From assembly GCF_015070375.1 (NCBI RefSeq), contig NZ_JADCLL010000001.1, positions 2,501 to 66,500 of the forward strand: 64,000 bases of DNA, read 5' to 3'. The DNA comes from Nocardioides kribbensis. Its GTDB lineage: Bacteria > Actinomycetota > Actinomycetes > Propionibacteriales > Nocardioidaceae. The first letter of the stretch is position 1. Each line of letters opens with the position of its first letter. The notes beneath the pieces were generated by a model. It saw nothing but the letters and a program-made list of their open reading frames with translations. It had not been told where the DNA came from and searched no databases. Position numbers and translations under genes: made by a program. Positions 1 to 11,169 of this stretch are shown here, piece after piece.

Positions 1-2738
<2,738 letters not shown>

Positions 2739-2890
2739 CACTCATTCAACAAGACCTACAAAGAGGTCTAGTTGCCTGTATCTGCAGCGTATGTTCGCGT
2801 CCACGAACCAGTCACACAACACGTCACATGCATATGTGAATAATGGCTTGGATCCACACCCGCTTTTTGTGGTGGTGTGGGTTCGCAAGA

Positions 2891-3009
2891 GTTACGGCGG
2901 CCATAGCGAAAGGGAAACACCCGGTCCCATCCCGAACCCGGAAGTTAAGCCTTTCAGCGCCGATGGTACTGCAACCGAGAGGTTGTGGGAGAGTAGGACG
3001 CCGCCGGAC
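2891..3009 (+). rRNA. rrf: 5S ribosomal RNA
   Basis: About 118 bases with the actinobacterial 5S signature: GGCGGCCATAGCG near the 5' end, CCCGAACCCGGAAGTTAAGCC in the middle, and GGAGAGTAGGACGCCGCC near the 3' end, whose GCCGCC pairs with GGCGGC at the 5' end (helix I). It lies in the usual place after 23S, and the exact ends are uncertain by two or three bases. Confidence 0.95.
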
Positions 3010-3020
3010 AATTCTTAGTG

Positions 3021-3056
3021 CTTGTGGGGTCACCTGTTACCGGGTGGCCCCACAAG
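3021..3056 (+). terminator. rRNA operon terminator hairpin
   Basis: Stem of 14-15 bp (CTTGTGGGGTCACC against GGTGGCCCCACAAG, one G-T pair) with a short loop, starting about 12 bases after 5S. No long T-run follows, as is usual in high-GC actinobacteria. Confidence 0.85.
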
Positions 3057-3210
3057 CCATTTCAAGACCTCACAGTCGTTGCGCCGCACCGCCGGCACGG
3101 CCCACTGAGCGTCCCCAGGCGCGACAGGACGCTCGTCCGTCCACACCTGCGTGGCACGGCGCGGTGCGCGTGCCTCGAACGCGCCACAGTGGTGCTGGAG
3201 GTGATGCGTG

Positions 3211-3582
3211 ATGGCACGCACGAAGGAAGCGGTCCCTGCTGGGGACGACGTGGCGCCGGTCAACGAGGTCCGTCTCGTGGGCCGTGTGTCGGGCGAGGCG
3301 GTGGTCCGCGAGCTCCCGAGTGGCGATCCCGTCTGCTCGGTGCGCCTGGTGGTGGACCGTGCGGGCAGCGTGACGGGCTCGAGGCAGAGGGTCGACACGT
3401 TCGACTGCAGCGCCTGGTCGGCGCGGACGCGCCGGACGGTGTCGCGCTGGTCGCCGGGCGACGTCGTGGAGGTCCGCGGCGCTGTGCGCCGCCGGTTCTT
3501 CCGTCAGGGGGCGGCCGCCTCGTCGCGGGTGGAGATCGAGGTCGCCGAGGCCCGACTCATCCGTCGAGCAGCGAGTGCATGA
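3211..3582 (+). CDS. Single-stranded DNA-binding (SSB-like) OB-fold protein
   Basis: A 123-residue protein with an SSB-type OB fold. The N-terminal half has the strand pattern NEVRLVGRV...LPSGDPVCSVRLVVDR, then RVDTFDCSAWSARTRRTVSRWSPGDVVEVRGAVRRRFF, close to the SSB 'GDxVxVxGxLxxRxW' strand. It is shorter than housekeeping SSB (about 170 residues) and lacks the acidic DDDIPF tail that recruits partner proteins, so it is probably a paralogue. The ATG at 3211 sits 9 bases after GGAGG; GTG at 3208 is an alternative. Its 3' end overlaps the opposite-strand DUF1015 gene by 26 bases. Role in DNA metabolism is inferred from the family only. Confidence 0.8.
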   Translation: MARTKEAVPAGDDVAPVNEVRLVGRVSGEAVVRELPSGDPVCSVRLVVDRAGSVTGSRQRVDTFDCSAWSARTRRTVSRWSPGDVVEVRGAVRRRFFRQGAAASSRVEIEVAEARLIRRAASA

Positions 3583-4681
3583 GCACCCCGGGGCTCGGCT
3601 TGGGCTGGAAGGACGTGGCCTTCTCGGGGAGCAGCCGGTCGTCGGCGGCGACAGCGACCACGTGGTCCACGTCGGGCGCGGGCAGGAGCACGGCCACGGC
3701 CTTGCCGGGCCGAGCGGCCGCCGCCGCCTTCTCGGCCGTGTGGTGGTAGTCCACGGAGCGCGGACTGCGAGGCAGCGACGGCAGGACGGCCTCGTGCAGG
3801 AGCTCGACCGCCGAGCGGCCGGAGCCGGTCGGGAGGGTCAGGGCGCTCCAGTGCTCCCCGTCGGTGGCCACGAGGTGGTCGGGGCCGAGGTGGTCGAGGG
3901 CGGCGGAGCGGCGTACGCGCTCGCCGGTGCCACCGATGCTGGTGACCGCGCGGGTCAGCTCAGGCAGGGAGACGCCCTGGACGACACGGTGGATGGCACC
4001 GAGGTGGAGTGGGGTGTCGGTCTGGTCGACGAGCATGACGAGGCCGTGGTCGGCGGCGCCGCCGGGGTCGCGCGCCTGGAGGCGGAGGTAGGCGGCGTAG
4101 CGGTGGTGCCCGTCGGCGATGAGGACGCGACTGGGAGCGACCTCGCCCTGGACCGCCGCGATCTCGTCGGGGTCGGTCACGGCCCACAGCCGGTGCTCCT
4201 GCCCGATGCGGTCCCGGAAGGCGTGGGTGGGGCGCCGGGCCACCTGGCCCCGCGTCAAGGATCGCAGGGTCTCGGAGGCGCGGTGGACCAGGAGGATGGG
4301 GGCCGGGTGGAGGCGGATCTCGGCCAGCTTGTCGGCGAGGTCGTCGGCCTGGGCGGGGCGCACGCCCTCGTGGGGCAGCACGGCGCGCTCGGCGGGGAGG
4401 ACGGCGCGACGCGAGAGGTCGAGCACGCCCACGACGCCGCGGACGGTGAGGCCGGCGGCGGTGTACTCGTGGACGTAGAGCGCAGGCACCCGGTCGCGCG
4501 CGACCTGTCCGTGCTCCTCCCAGCGCGCCAGCCGGTCCAGCACCTTGCGCTGGGACCGGCCGAAGGTGCGCGCGGTCGCGGGATCGCCCACCCGCAGGGG
4601 CGCCATTCGCAGGGCCCGGAAGGGCCCCAGGTGGAGCGGTCCGGCGACGTACGGCGGGGTGACCGTGCCGGAGCGCTCCAT
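3557..4681 (-). CDS. DUF1015 family protein
   Basis: 374 residues, matching the widespread but uncharacterised DUF1015 family (SerC-neighbour type). Visible family marks are the N-terminal PFRALR segment, LPHEGV in the first third, and LIADGHHRYAAYLRL near the middle, followed by a conserved MLVD strand. The reading frame stays open upstream to 4840, but that would run into the divergent phosphatase gene; ATG at 4681 is preferred because a good -10 box (TACGAT, 4688-4693 on this strand) lies 6 bases before it, implying a leaderless mRNA. No enzymatic activity can be stated with confidence. Transcribed divergently from the HAD phosphatase. Confidence 0.85.
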   Translation of the reverse strand: MERSGTVTPPYVAGPLHLGPFRALRMAPLRVGDPATARTFGRSQRKVLDRLARWEEHGQVARDRVPALYVHEYTAAGLTVRGVVGVLDLSRRAVLPAERAVLPHEGVRPAQADDLADKLAEIRLHPAPILLVHRASETLRSLTRGQVARRPTHAFRDRIGQEHRLWAVTDPDEIAAVQGEVAPSRVLIADGHHRYAAYLRLQARDPGGAADHGLVMLVDQTDTPLHLGAIHRVVQGVSLPELTRAVTSIGGTGERVRRSAALDHLGPDHLVATDGEHWSALTLPTGSGRSAVELLHEAVLPSLPRSPRSVDYHHTAEKAAAAARPGKAVAVLLPAPDVDHVVAVAADDRLLPEKATSFQPKPSPGVLMHSLLDG

Positions 4682-4801
4682 CTGCGCATCGTAGGGGGCG
4701 GGCCCGCCGAACCAGGGACCACCGGGCAGGCTGGGCCCACCGGCCCGCGTGGGGCCGGTGACGACCGCCGGCCGGCGCCGGCCACGACCGAGGGGTGCAC
4801 C

Positions 4802-5812
4802 ATGCTGCGTGGGACCGACCGAGCTCTCTGCGACCAGCACGACCTGGCCATGCTCGATCTCGACGGCGTGGTCTACATCGGTGGGGAGGCGGTGCCCGGC
4901 GCGGCCGAGGCGATCGCGGCCGCCCGCGAGCGGGACCAGCGCATCGCCTTCATCACCAACAACGCCTCACGGACACCCGAGACCGTAGCCGCGCACCTGA
5001 CCGAGCTCGGTGTGGACGCCGCGCGCGAGGACGTGGTCACGTCGGCCCAGGCCGCCGCGCGGGTGCTCGTGGACCGGCTGGGCGCGGGAGCGCGGGTCGC
5101 GGCCCTGGGAGCCGACGGGCTGCTGGAGGCGCTGCGCGAGGAGGGCCTGGAGCCCGTCGGCATCGAGGACGAGGCCGACGCGCTCGCCACGGGCTACGGC
5201 CCCGACGTGCTCTGGCGCGACATCATGCGGGCCGCGGTGCGGGTGCGCGACGGTTTGTGGTGGGTGGCCAGCAACACCGACATGAGCATCCCGACGGCCT
5301 ACGGCACGGCGCCCGGGCACGGGGTGCTGGTCGAGACGCTCAGCCGGTTCGCCGGGGTCGACCCGGTGGTCGCGGGCAAGCCCGCCCGCCCGCTGCTCGA
5401 CGAGACCGTCCGCCGGGTGGGGGGCGCCACGCCGCTGATGGTGGGGGACCGGCTCGACACCGACATCGAGGGCGCGGTCGGCGTCGACATGCCCGCACTG
5501 CTCGTGATGACCGGTGTGACCGGCCTCCCCGAGCTCGTGGCGGCACGGCCCCGGGAGCGACCGACGTACCTCGCGGCGGACCTCTCCGGGCTGCTGCAGG
5601 CCCATCCGGAGCCCACCCGGAACGACGCGACGGTGGAGTGCGGCGGGTGGACGGCGGAGGTCGACGGCGCAGCCGAGCTGGTGGTGGAGGGCGACGGATC
5701 GGCGGACGACTGGTGGCGCGTGGTCGCCACCGCCGCGTGGGAACACCTCGACGCGGGCGGACGACCCGTGGGCGTCGACCGGCTGCGGGCCCCGGGCACG
5801 GAGCGGCGGTAG
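4802..5812 (+). CDS. HAD-IIA family phosphatase (NagD-like)
   Basis: 336-residue haloacid dehalogenase-superfamily hydrolase. Motif I is DLDGV with nucleophile D19 and general acid D21; motif II is ITNNAS; the motif III lysine is in AGKP; motif IV is GDRLDTDI near residue 217. The C2a-type cap between motifs II and III places it with NagD/p-nitrophenyl phosphatases. In the same neighbourhood M. tuberculosis has Rv1692, described as a glycerol-3-phosphate phosphatase, so that substrate is plausible but unproven here. The ATG is preceded by GAGGGG. It heads the run of co-directional genes tlyA-nadK-recN. A C-terminal extension of about 60 residues after the HAD core looks like an added small domain. 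Confidence 0.88.
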   Translation: MLRGTDRALCDQHDLAMLDLDGVVYIGGEAVPGAAEAIAAARERDQRIAFITNNASRTPETVAAHLTELGVDAAREDVVTSAQAAARVLVDRLGAGARVAALGADGLLEALREEGLEPVGIEDEADALATGYGPDVLWRDIMRAAVRVRDGLWWVASNTDMSIPTAYGTAPGHGVLVETLSRFAGVDPVVAGKPARPLLDETVRRVGGATPLMVGDRLDTDIEGAVGVDMPALLVMTGVTGLPELVAARPRERPTYLAADLSGLLQAHPEPTRNDATVECGGWTAEVDGAAELVVEGDGSADDWWRVVATAAWEHLDAGGRPVGVDRLRAPGTERR

Positions 5813-5821
5813 CCTCGCGCC

Positions 5822-6190
5822 ATGAGCCACACCCCCGGGGCCGGCGCCCCCCTGAGCGAGGAGCACGCCCCGACCGGGGTGGCCGAGGTCGACGAGGTCG
5901 TCGAGGCCGTCACCCGGCTCGACGGGCGACCCGTCGCCGAGCACGTCGCGGTGTTCGAGGACGCCCACGACCGCCTGCGCCGAGCACTGGACGACGTGGA
6001 CGGGCTGCTCGGCCCGGACCCGGCCGCGGACGCGGACGGCGCCCCGCGCGACGTGCCGGTCACGGTGGAGCGACCGGGGCCCGGGGTGCCGTCGCCGGGT
6101 CGGACAGGTGCGCCCGGTCCGCGGCCCGGCGCGACCGGCGTACCCCGTCCGGGGCCGGGATCCTCGTCCCGCTCCGACGGCGGGGCGTGA
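5822..6190 (+). CDS. Small conserved actinobacterial protein upstream of tlyA
   Basis: 122 residues. The first half is predicted helical and contains a conserved-looking stretch (RPVAEHVAVFEDAHDRLRRAL); the second half is Pro/Gly-rich and probably disordered. It occupies the slot held by a small hypothetical gene (Rv1693 region) between the phosphatase and tlyA in mycobacteria. No signal peptide or membrane segment is seen. TAGCCT at 5809-5814, 7 bases before the ATG, would make a leaderless transcript, although the gene is probably also co-transcribed with the phosphatase 9 bases upstream. Function unknown. Confidence 0.75.
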   Translation: MSHTPGAGAPLSEEHAPTGVAEVDEVVEAVTRLDGRPVAEHVAVFEDAHDRLRRALDDVDGLLGPDPAADADGAPRDVPVTVERPGPGVPSPGRTGAPGPRPGATGVPRPGPGSSSRSDGGA

Positions 6191-6194
6191 CGCC

Positions 6195-7037
6195 GTGCCC
6201 CCTCGTCGACTGCGCCTCGACGCGGAGCTCGTGCGTCGCGGCCACGCCCGCTCGCGCGAGCACGCCAGCGAGCTCATCGCCGCCGGTCGTGTGAAGGTCT
6301 CGGGCGCGCTCGCCCGCAAACCGGCCACCGGCGTCACCACAGACGTGGCCATCGTGGTCGCGGAGGCCTCCGACGACCGACCGGACTACGTCTCGCGCGG
6401 CGGCCACAAGCTGGCGGGCGCCCTGGACGACCTCGCGCCGCTCGGCCTCGACGTGGCGGGCCGGCGCTGCCTGGACGCGGGGGCCTCCACCGGGGGCTTC
6501 ACCGACGTGCTGCTGCGCCGCGGCGCGGCCCAGGTGCTCGCCGTCGACGTCGGCTACGGCCAGCTCGCCTGGCCCCTGCGCCAGGACGAGAGGGTCGTCG
6601 TGCACGACCGCACCAACATCCGCGAGCTCGACCTGCCGCTGGTCGGGGACCCGGTGGACGTCGTGGTGGGCGACCTGTCGTTCATCTCCCTCGAGCTGGT
6701 GCTCGACGCGCTGCTGCGGGTGACCCGGCCCGACGGCGACCTGGCCCTGATGGTCAAGCCGCAGTTTGAGGTGGGCAAGGAGCGGGTGGGCAAGGGCGGG
6801 GTCGTGCGCGACCCGGAGCTGCGCGCCGAGGCGGTGCAGTCGGTCGCCGCCGCGGCGGCCTCGCGCGGCTGGGGGGCCCGGGCCGTGACGACCAGCCAGC
6901 TGCCGGGACCCTCGGGCAACGTGGAGTTCTTCCTCTGGCTGCGCCACGGCCCGGCCACGGTCGACGAGGACGCGATCCACACCGTCGTCACCACCGCGGC
7001 GCCGCTGGGGGTGGCGGGTGAGAGGGTGGAGCCATGA
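6195..7037 (+). CDS. tlyA: TlyA family rRNA 2'-O-methyltransferase
   Basis: 280 residues. The N-terminal S4-like RNA-binding domain (RLRLDAELVRRGHARSREHASELIAAGRV...) is followed by a FtsJ/RrmJ-type SAM domain: SRGGHKL, SAM-binding motif DAGASTGGFTD, VDVGYGQLAW, then VGDLSFISL and MVKPQFE. In mycobacteria TlyA methylates 16S C1409 and 23S C1920 (2'-O), and loss gives capreomycin resistance. The GTG at 6195 lies 4 bases after the preceding stop and gives a protein of usual length (about 270-280); a longer in-frame extension to 6108 is inside the previous gene. It overlaps nadK by ATGA. Confidence 0.95.
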   Translation: MPPRRLRLDAELVRRGHARSREHASELIAAGRVKVSGALARKPATGVTTDVAIVVAEASDDRPDYVSRGGHKLAGALDDLAPLGLDVAGRRCLDAGASTGGFTDVLLRRGAAQVLAVDVGYGQLAWPLRQDERVVVHDRTNIRELDLPLVGDPVDVVVGDLSFISLELVLDALLRVTRPDGDLALMVKPQFEVGKERVGKGGVVRDPELRAEAVQSVAAAAASRGWGARAVTTSQLPGPSGNVEFFLWLRHGPATVDEDAIHTVVTTAAPLGVAGERVEP

Positions 7038-8005
7038 GTGACTCCCCGAGCGCCGACCCGGCGGTGCGCCGTGTGCTCATGCTGACCCACACCGGGCGCG
7101 AGGAGGCCCGCGAGGTCGCCCTGGAGTTCTGCAAGGCCCTCACCAGCAACGGGATCGTCGTGCGCCTGCTCGCCGGCGAGGCCGACGACCTGGGCCTCAC
7201 CGCCGACGAGCACCCGGGCCACCCGGGCCACCTCGAGATCACCGACCTGCACCGCGACCCCAGCGCCGGGTGCGAGCTGGCCCTCGTGATCGGGGGCGAC
7301 GGCACGATCCTGCGGGCCGCCGAGATCACCCACGCCAGCCAGACCCCCGTGCTGGGGGTCAACCTGGGCCACGTGGGCTTCCTCGCCGAGGCCGAGCACG
7401 ACGACGTCGAGTCGACGATCGCGGCCATCGTGGACCGGCGCTACTCCTCCGAGGACCGGATGACCCTCGACGTCGTGGTCTACGTCGACGGCGAGGTCGT
7501 CACCCGCACCTACGCCGTCAACGAGGCCAGCGTCGAGAAGGCCTCGCGCGAGCGGATGCTCGAGGTGGTCGCGGAGGTCGACGGGCGCCCGCTGTCGCGG
7601 TGGGGGTGCGACGGCGTCGTCTGCGCGACCCCGACCGGGTCCACGGCCTACAACTTCAGCGCCGGCGGACCGATCGTCTGGCCGGGCGTCGAGGCCCTGC
7701 TCATGGTGCCCATCAGCGCTCACGCCCTCTTCGCCCGCCCGATGGTCGTGGCCCCCACGTCGGTGCTGGCCGTCGAGGTGCTGGCGCGCACCGGCGTCTC
7801 GGGCGTGCTGTGGTGCGACGGGCGACGAGCCGTCGAGCTGCCGCCCGGCGCGCGGGTCGAGGTGCGGCGCGGCGAGCGGCCGATGCGCCTCGTGCGCCTG
7901 CACGAGGCGCCCTTCACCGACCGTCTCGTGGCCAAGTTCGGGCTGCCCGTCGAGGGCTGGCGCGGCGCCGCGGAGAGGCGACGCAAGGGAGACGACCGTG
8001 CTTGA
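7034..8005 (+). CDS. nadK: NAD kinase
   Basis: 323 residues, ATP/polyphosphate NAD kinase that makes NADP in the cytoplasm. The family GGDG motif is at about residues 86-89 (VIGGDGTIL), followed by GVNLGHVGFLAE, the conserved NE pair (YAVNEASVEK) and the Gly-rich TPTGSTAYNFSAGGPI loop that binds NAD. The start ATG overlaps the tlyA stop by four bases and the 3' end overlaps recN by eight, so translation of tlyA, nadK and recN is probably coupled. This order is conserved in mycobacteria (Rv1694-Rv1696). Confidence 0.97.
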   Translation: MSDSPSADPAVRRVLMLTHTGREEAREVALEFCKALTSNGIVVRLLAGEADDLGLTADEHPGHPGHLEITDLHRDPSAGCELALVIGGDGTILRAAEITHASQTPVLGVNLGHVGFLAEAEHDDVESTIAAIVDRRYSSEDRMTLDVVVYVDGEVVTRTYAVNEASVEKASRERMLEVVAEVDGRPLSRWGCDGVVCATPTGSTAYNFSAGGPIVWPGVEALLMVPISAHALFARPMVVAPTSVLAVEVLARTGVSGVLWCDGRRAVELPPGARVEVRRGERPMRLVRLHEAPFTDRLVAKFGLPVEGWRGAAERRRKGDDRA

Positions 8006-9770
8006 GGAGATCCGGATCAGCTCCCTGGGCGTCATCGACTCCTCCACGCTCGAGCTCGGTCCCGGCCTGACCGTCATCACCGGTGAGACCGGAGCGGGCA
8101 AGACCATGATCGTCACCGCCCTGGGCCTGCTGCTGGGCGGGCGCAGCGACAGCGGCGCCGTGCGCACGGGTGCCCGCTCGGCCCGGGTCGAGGGGCTGGT
8201 GAGGGTCGACGGCCTGGGCGGCTTCGCGACATCGGTGGAGGACGCCGGTGGCGAGGTCGAGGACGGCCACGTCGTGCTGGCCCGCAACGTCTCGGCCGAG
8301 GGCCGCTCGCGGGCCTTCGTGGGCGGCGCCTCGGTGCCCGTCTCGACGCTGGCGTCGGTCAGCGAGCCCCTCGTCGCCGTGCACGGCCAGTCCGACCAGC
8401 ACCGCCTGCTGCAGCCGAGGGCCCAGCGCGACGCGCTCGACCGCTTCGGCGGAGACGCCGTGGCCGGGGCCGCGGCGGCGTACACGGCGTGCTTCGAACG
8501 GCTGCGGGCCGTGGAGACGGAGCTCGTCGAGGTCGTCACCAGCGCTCGGGAGCGGGCGCGCGAGGCCGACCTGCTCCGCTTCGGGCTCGGGGAGGTCGAG
8601 GCCGTCTCGCCCGAGGTGGGCGAGGACGTCGCGCTGGCCGCCGAGGAGACCCGGCTGGGCTTCTCCGACACCCTGCGGACCGCCGCCGAGCAGGCCCGTG
8701 AGGCGCTCTCGAGCGAGGACGGTGCACCCGACGCGCTCGCGACGACCACGGCCGCCCGCTCGGCGCTGGAGTCGGTGCGCGCCCACGACCCGGAGGCCGC
8801 CGGACTGGCCGACCGGCTCGGTGAGATCTCCTACCTGCTCTCCGACCTGGCCGCCGACGTGGCCTCCTACGCCACCCGGGTCGAGGTCGACCCCGCGCGT
8901 CTGGCCGCGGTCTCCGAGAGACGTGCCGCGCTGACCGCGCTGACCCGCAAGTACGGCGAGACCATCGACGAGGTCCTCGCCTGGGCCGAGACGTCGTCGC
9001 GCCGGCTGCTGGACCTCGACGGCACCGACGAGCGCGTCGAGCAGCTGCGCCAGGAGCGCGAGGAGCTGCGCGAGGAGCTGGCCGACCTCGGACTGCGGCT
9101 CTCGCAGCTGCGCGGCGAGGCCGCCACGCGGCTGGCCGAGGCGGTCACCGGTGAGCTGGGCATGCTGGCCATGCCGCACGCCCGGGTCGTCGTGGAGGTC
9201 AGGCAGCACGCCGTGGAGGCCCCGGCCGAGACCGGTGACCCCGCCCGGGTCGGCACGCCGTTGCGGGTCGGGAAGCGCTGGCTGCGCTACGCCCCGTCGG
9301 GCCTCGACGAGGTCGACCTGCTGCTCGCGGCGAACACCGGCTCGGAGCCGCGCCCGCTGCACAAGGGTGCCTCGGGCGGCGAGCTCTCGCGGGTGATGCT
9401 CGCCCTCGAGGTCGCGCTGGCCGGCACCAGCCCCGTGCCGACGTTCGTCTTCGACGAGGTCGACGCAGGCGTCGGCGGCACGGCCGCCGTGGAGGTCGGG
9501 CGGCGCCTGGCCCGCCTGGCCCGTGACGCCCAGGTCCTCGTGGTGACCCACCTGCCGCAGGTCGCGGCGTACGCCGACCGCCATGTGGTCGTCAGCAAGT
9601 CCAACGACGGCACCGTCACCAGCTCGGGGCTCGCGGTGCTCGACGACACCCAGCGCGAGCGCGAGCTGTCGCGCATGATGGCCGGACTCACCGGCTCGGA
9701 CACCGCGCTGGCGCACGCCCGCGAGCTCCTCGAGGTGGCCGGCCCGGCGCGCGCGCTGCCCGTCGGCTGA
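7998..9770 (+). CDS. recN: DNA repair protein RecN
   Basis: 590-residue SMC-like ATPase for double-strand break repair. Walker A GETGAGKT near residues 29-36, a long helical/coiled-coil middle (Glu/Arg/Leu-rich, about 170-370), ABC signature ASGGELSR near 457, Walker B VFDEVDAGVGG near 484 and the D-loop/H-motif VTHLPQVAA. Length is normal for RecN. GTG start at 7998 inside the end of nadK. No LexA box is seen immediately upstream, so SOS control, if any, would act on an operon promoter further up. Confidence 0.97.
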   Translation: MLEEIRISSLGVIDSSTLELGPGLTVITGETGAGKTMIVTALGLLLGGRSDSGAVRTGARSARVEGLVRVDGLGGFATSVEDAGGEVEDGHVVLARNVSAEGRSRAFVGGASVPVSTLASVSEPLVAVHGQSDQHRLLQPRAQRDALDRFGGDAVAGAAAAYTACFERLRAVETELVEVVTSARERAREADLLRFGLGEVEAVSPEVGEDVALAAEETRLGFSDTLRTAAEQAREALSSEDGAPDALATTTAARSALESVRAHDPEAAGLADRLGEISYLLSDLAADVASYATRVEVDPARLAAVSERRAALTALTRKYGETIDEVLAWAETSSRRLLDLDGTDERVEQLRQEREELREELADLGLRLSQLRGEAATRLAEAVTGELGMLAMPHARVVVEVRQHAVEAPAETGDPARVGTPLRVGKRWLRYAPSGLDEVDLLLAANTGSEPRPLHKGASGGELSRVMLALEVALAGTSPVPTFVFDEVDAGVGGTAAVEVGRRLARLARDAQVLVVTHLPQVAAYADRHVVVSKSNDGTVTSSGLAVLDDTQRERELSRMMAGLTGSDTALAHARELLEVAGPARALPVG

Positions 9771-9966
9771 GACCCGACCCGGTCCCCAGGCCGTCGTCAG
9801 GTCGTCGTCAGGCCGTCGCCGGGTCGCCGCCGCGTCCTGCCCGGGACCGGTGACCGGGTCCTGGCCGGGGACGCGGCACGGGTCGGGACGGGCACGGGCG
9901 GGCCGACGCGCCCGGCGCGTCGAGGTGCCCGGGACGGTGCCGGGCGGATGTCAGCATGGGGCGGTC

Positions 9967-11169
9967 ATGAGGCTCCCCGAAAGACTGCGTCCCGCCCCCG
10001 AGACCACCGGCCTCGTCGGCCCCCTGCGGCTCGAGGCCCGCACCAGCGACCTCCTGCCGCGGCTGCGGTCGGGAGACGTGGCCGTGCTCGACCACAGCGA
10101 CCTCGACCGCGCCACGGCGCGACGCCTCGTGGGAGCGGGGGTGTCGGCGGTCGTGAACGTCTCGCCCTTCGTCTCGGGGCGCTTCCCCGCCCAGGGGCCG
10201 CTGGTGCTGGCCGAGGCCGGCATCGTGCTCGTCGACGGTCTCGGCGCCGCGGGTCGCTCGCGACTGCGCGACGGTGCGCGCGTGGTGGTCGAGGAGGGCG
10301 TGCTCCACCTCGACAGCGGGGAGCAGGTGCCCGGTCGCAGCGTCGACCTCGGCGTGCTGCGCGAGGACCTCGACGCCGCCCGCAGCGGGCTGGCGACCCA
10401 GCTCGAGACCATCAGCCACCACGGCACCGAGCTGCTGCGGCGCGAGGAGCCCCTCCTGCTGCACCGCGAGGGCCTCCCACGCCTGGCCACCGCGGTGCGG
10501 GGGCGCACCGTGGTCCTCGTGGCCGCCGGCGCCCGGCACCGCGAGCAGCTGGCGCAGCTGCGGCCGTTCCTGCGCGAGCAGGAGCCGGTGGTCGTGGCCG
10601 CCGCCGACCTCGCCGACGAGGTGGTCGCCGCCGGTCTGCACGTCGACGTCGTGGTGGTCGACCTGCGCCACGACCGGCCGACCCTGCCCTCGGCGCGCAC
10701 GCTGCGCGCCGCCGGCGACGTGGTGCTGGTGGGCGACCTCGGCCGCAGCGACGTCGCCGACTCCCTCGACCGCCTCGGCATCCGGCCCTCGCGGCTGGCC
10801 ACCTCCCTCGACGCCGCCGACGCCGCGCTGCTGACCGTCGACGCCCACGACCCGGCCCTCGTCGTCGGTGTCGGGCTGGCCGGTGGTCTCACCGACCTGC
10901 TCGACCGGACCCGCTCGAGTGCGGCCGGGAGCCACCTGGTGCGCCTCGCCCTGGGGGCGCGGCTCGTCGACGCCGACGCGGTGCCCCGGCTCTACTCGGG
11001 TCGCGTGCGTCCGGTCCACCTGCTGCTGGTGATGCTGGCCGGTCTGCTCGCCCTCGCCGCCGCCGTGGCCGTCACCCCCGTGGGCCAGACCTGGGCCGAC
11101 CAGGGTGCCGACGCTCTCGGCGACCTCGGCCGCACCCTCTCCGACCTGTTGCAAGGACTTCTCCCGTGA
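9967..11169 (+). CDS. steA: SteA-type cell-separation protein
   Basis: 400 residues, homologous to the Rv1697/SteA family: a large cytoplasmic part with a thiamin-pyrophosphokinase-like fold region and one C-terminal membrane helix (about residues 339-362, PVHLLLVMLAGLLALAAAVAV) near the C terminus. In Corynebacterium glutamicum SteA and SteB form a pair in the RipC-FtsEX cell-separation pathway; that function is transferred here by homology and by the adjacent steB. The start ATG at 9967 gives the family N terminus (MRLPERLRP); an in-frame extension to 9850 is repetitive intergenic sequence. Overlaps steB by GTGA, so the two are translationally coupled. Confidence 0.88.
   Translation: MRLPERLRPAPETTGLVGPLRLEARTSDLLPRLRSGDVAVLDHSDLDRATARRLVGAGVSAVVNVSPFVSGRFPAQGPLVLAEAGIVLVDGLGAAGRSRLRDGARVVVEEGVLHLDSGEQVPGRSVDLGVLREDLDAARSGLATQLETISHHGTELLRREEPLLLHREGLPRLATAVRGRTVVLVAAGARHREQLAQLRPFLREQEPVVVAAADLADEVVAAGLHVDVVVVDLRHDRPTLPSARTLRAAGDVVLVGDLGRSDVADSLDRLGIRPSRLATSLDAADAALLTVDAHDPALVVGVGLAGGLTDLLDRTRSSAAGSHLVRLALGARLVDADAVPRLYSGRVRPVHLLLVMLAGLLALAAAVAVTPVGQTWADQGADALGDLGRTLSDLLQGLLP

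Noticed and set aside
3575..4801. Long plus-strand frame joined in phase with the HAD phosphatase (745 codons in all)
   Set aside because: The upstream part is antisense to DUF1015, with Gly/Val/Arg-rich shadow composition; the HAD protein starts at 4802 with a ribosome site.
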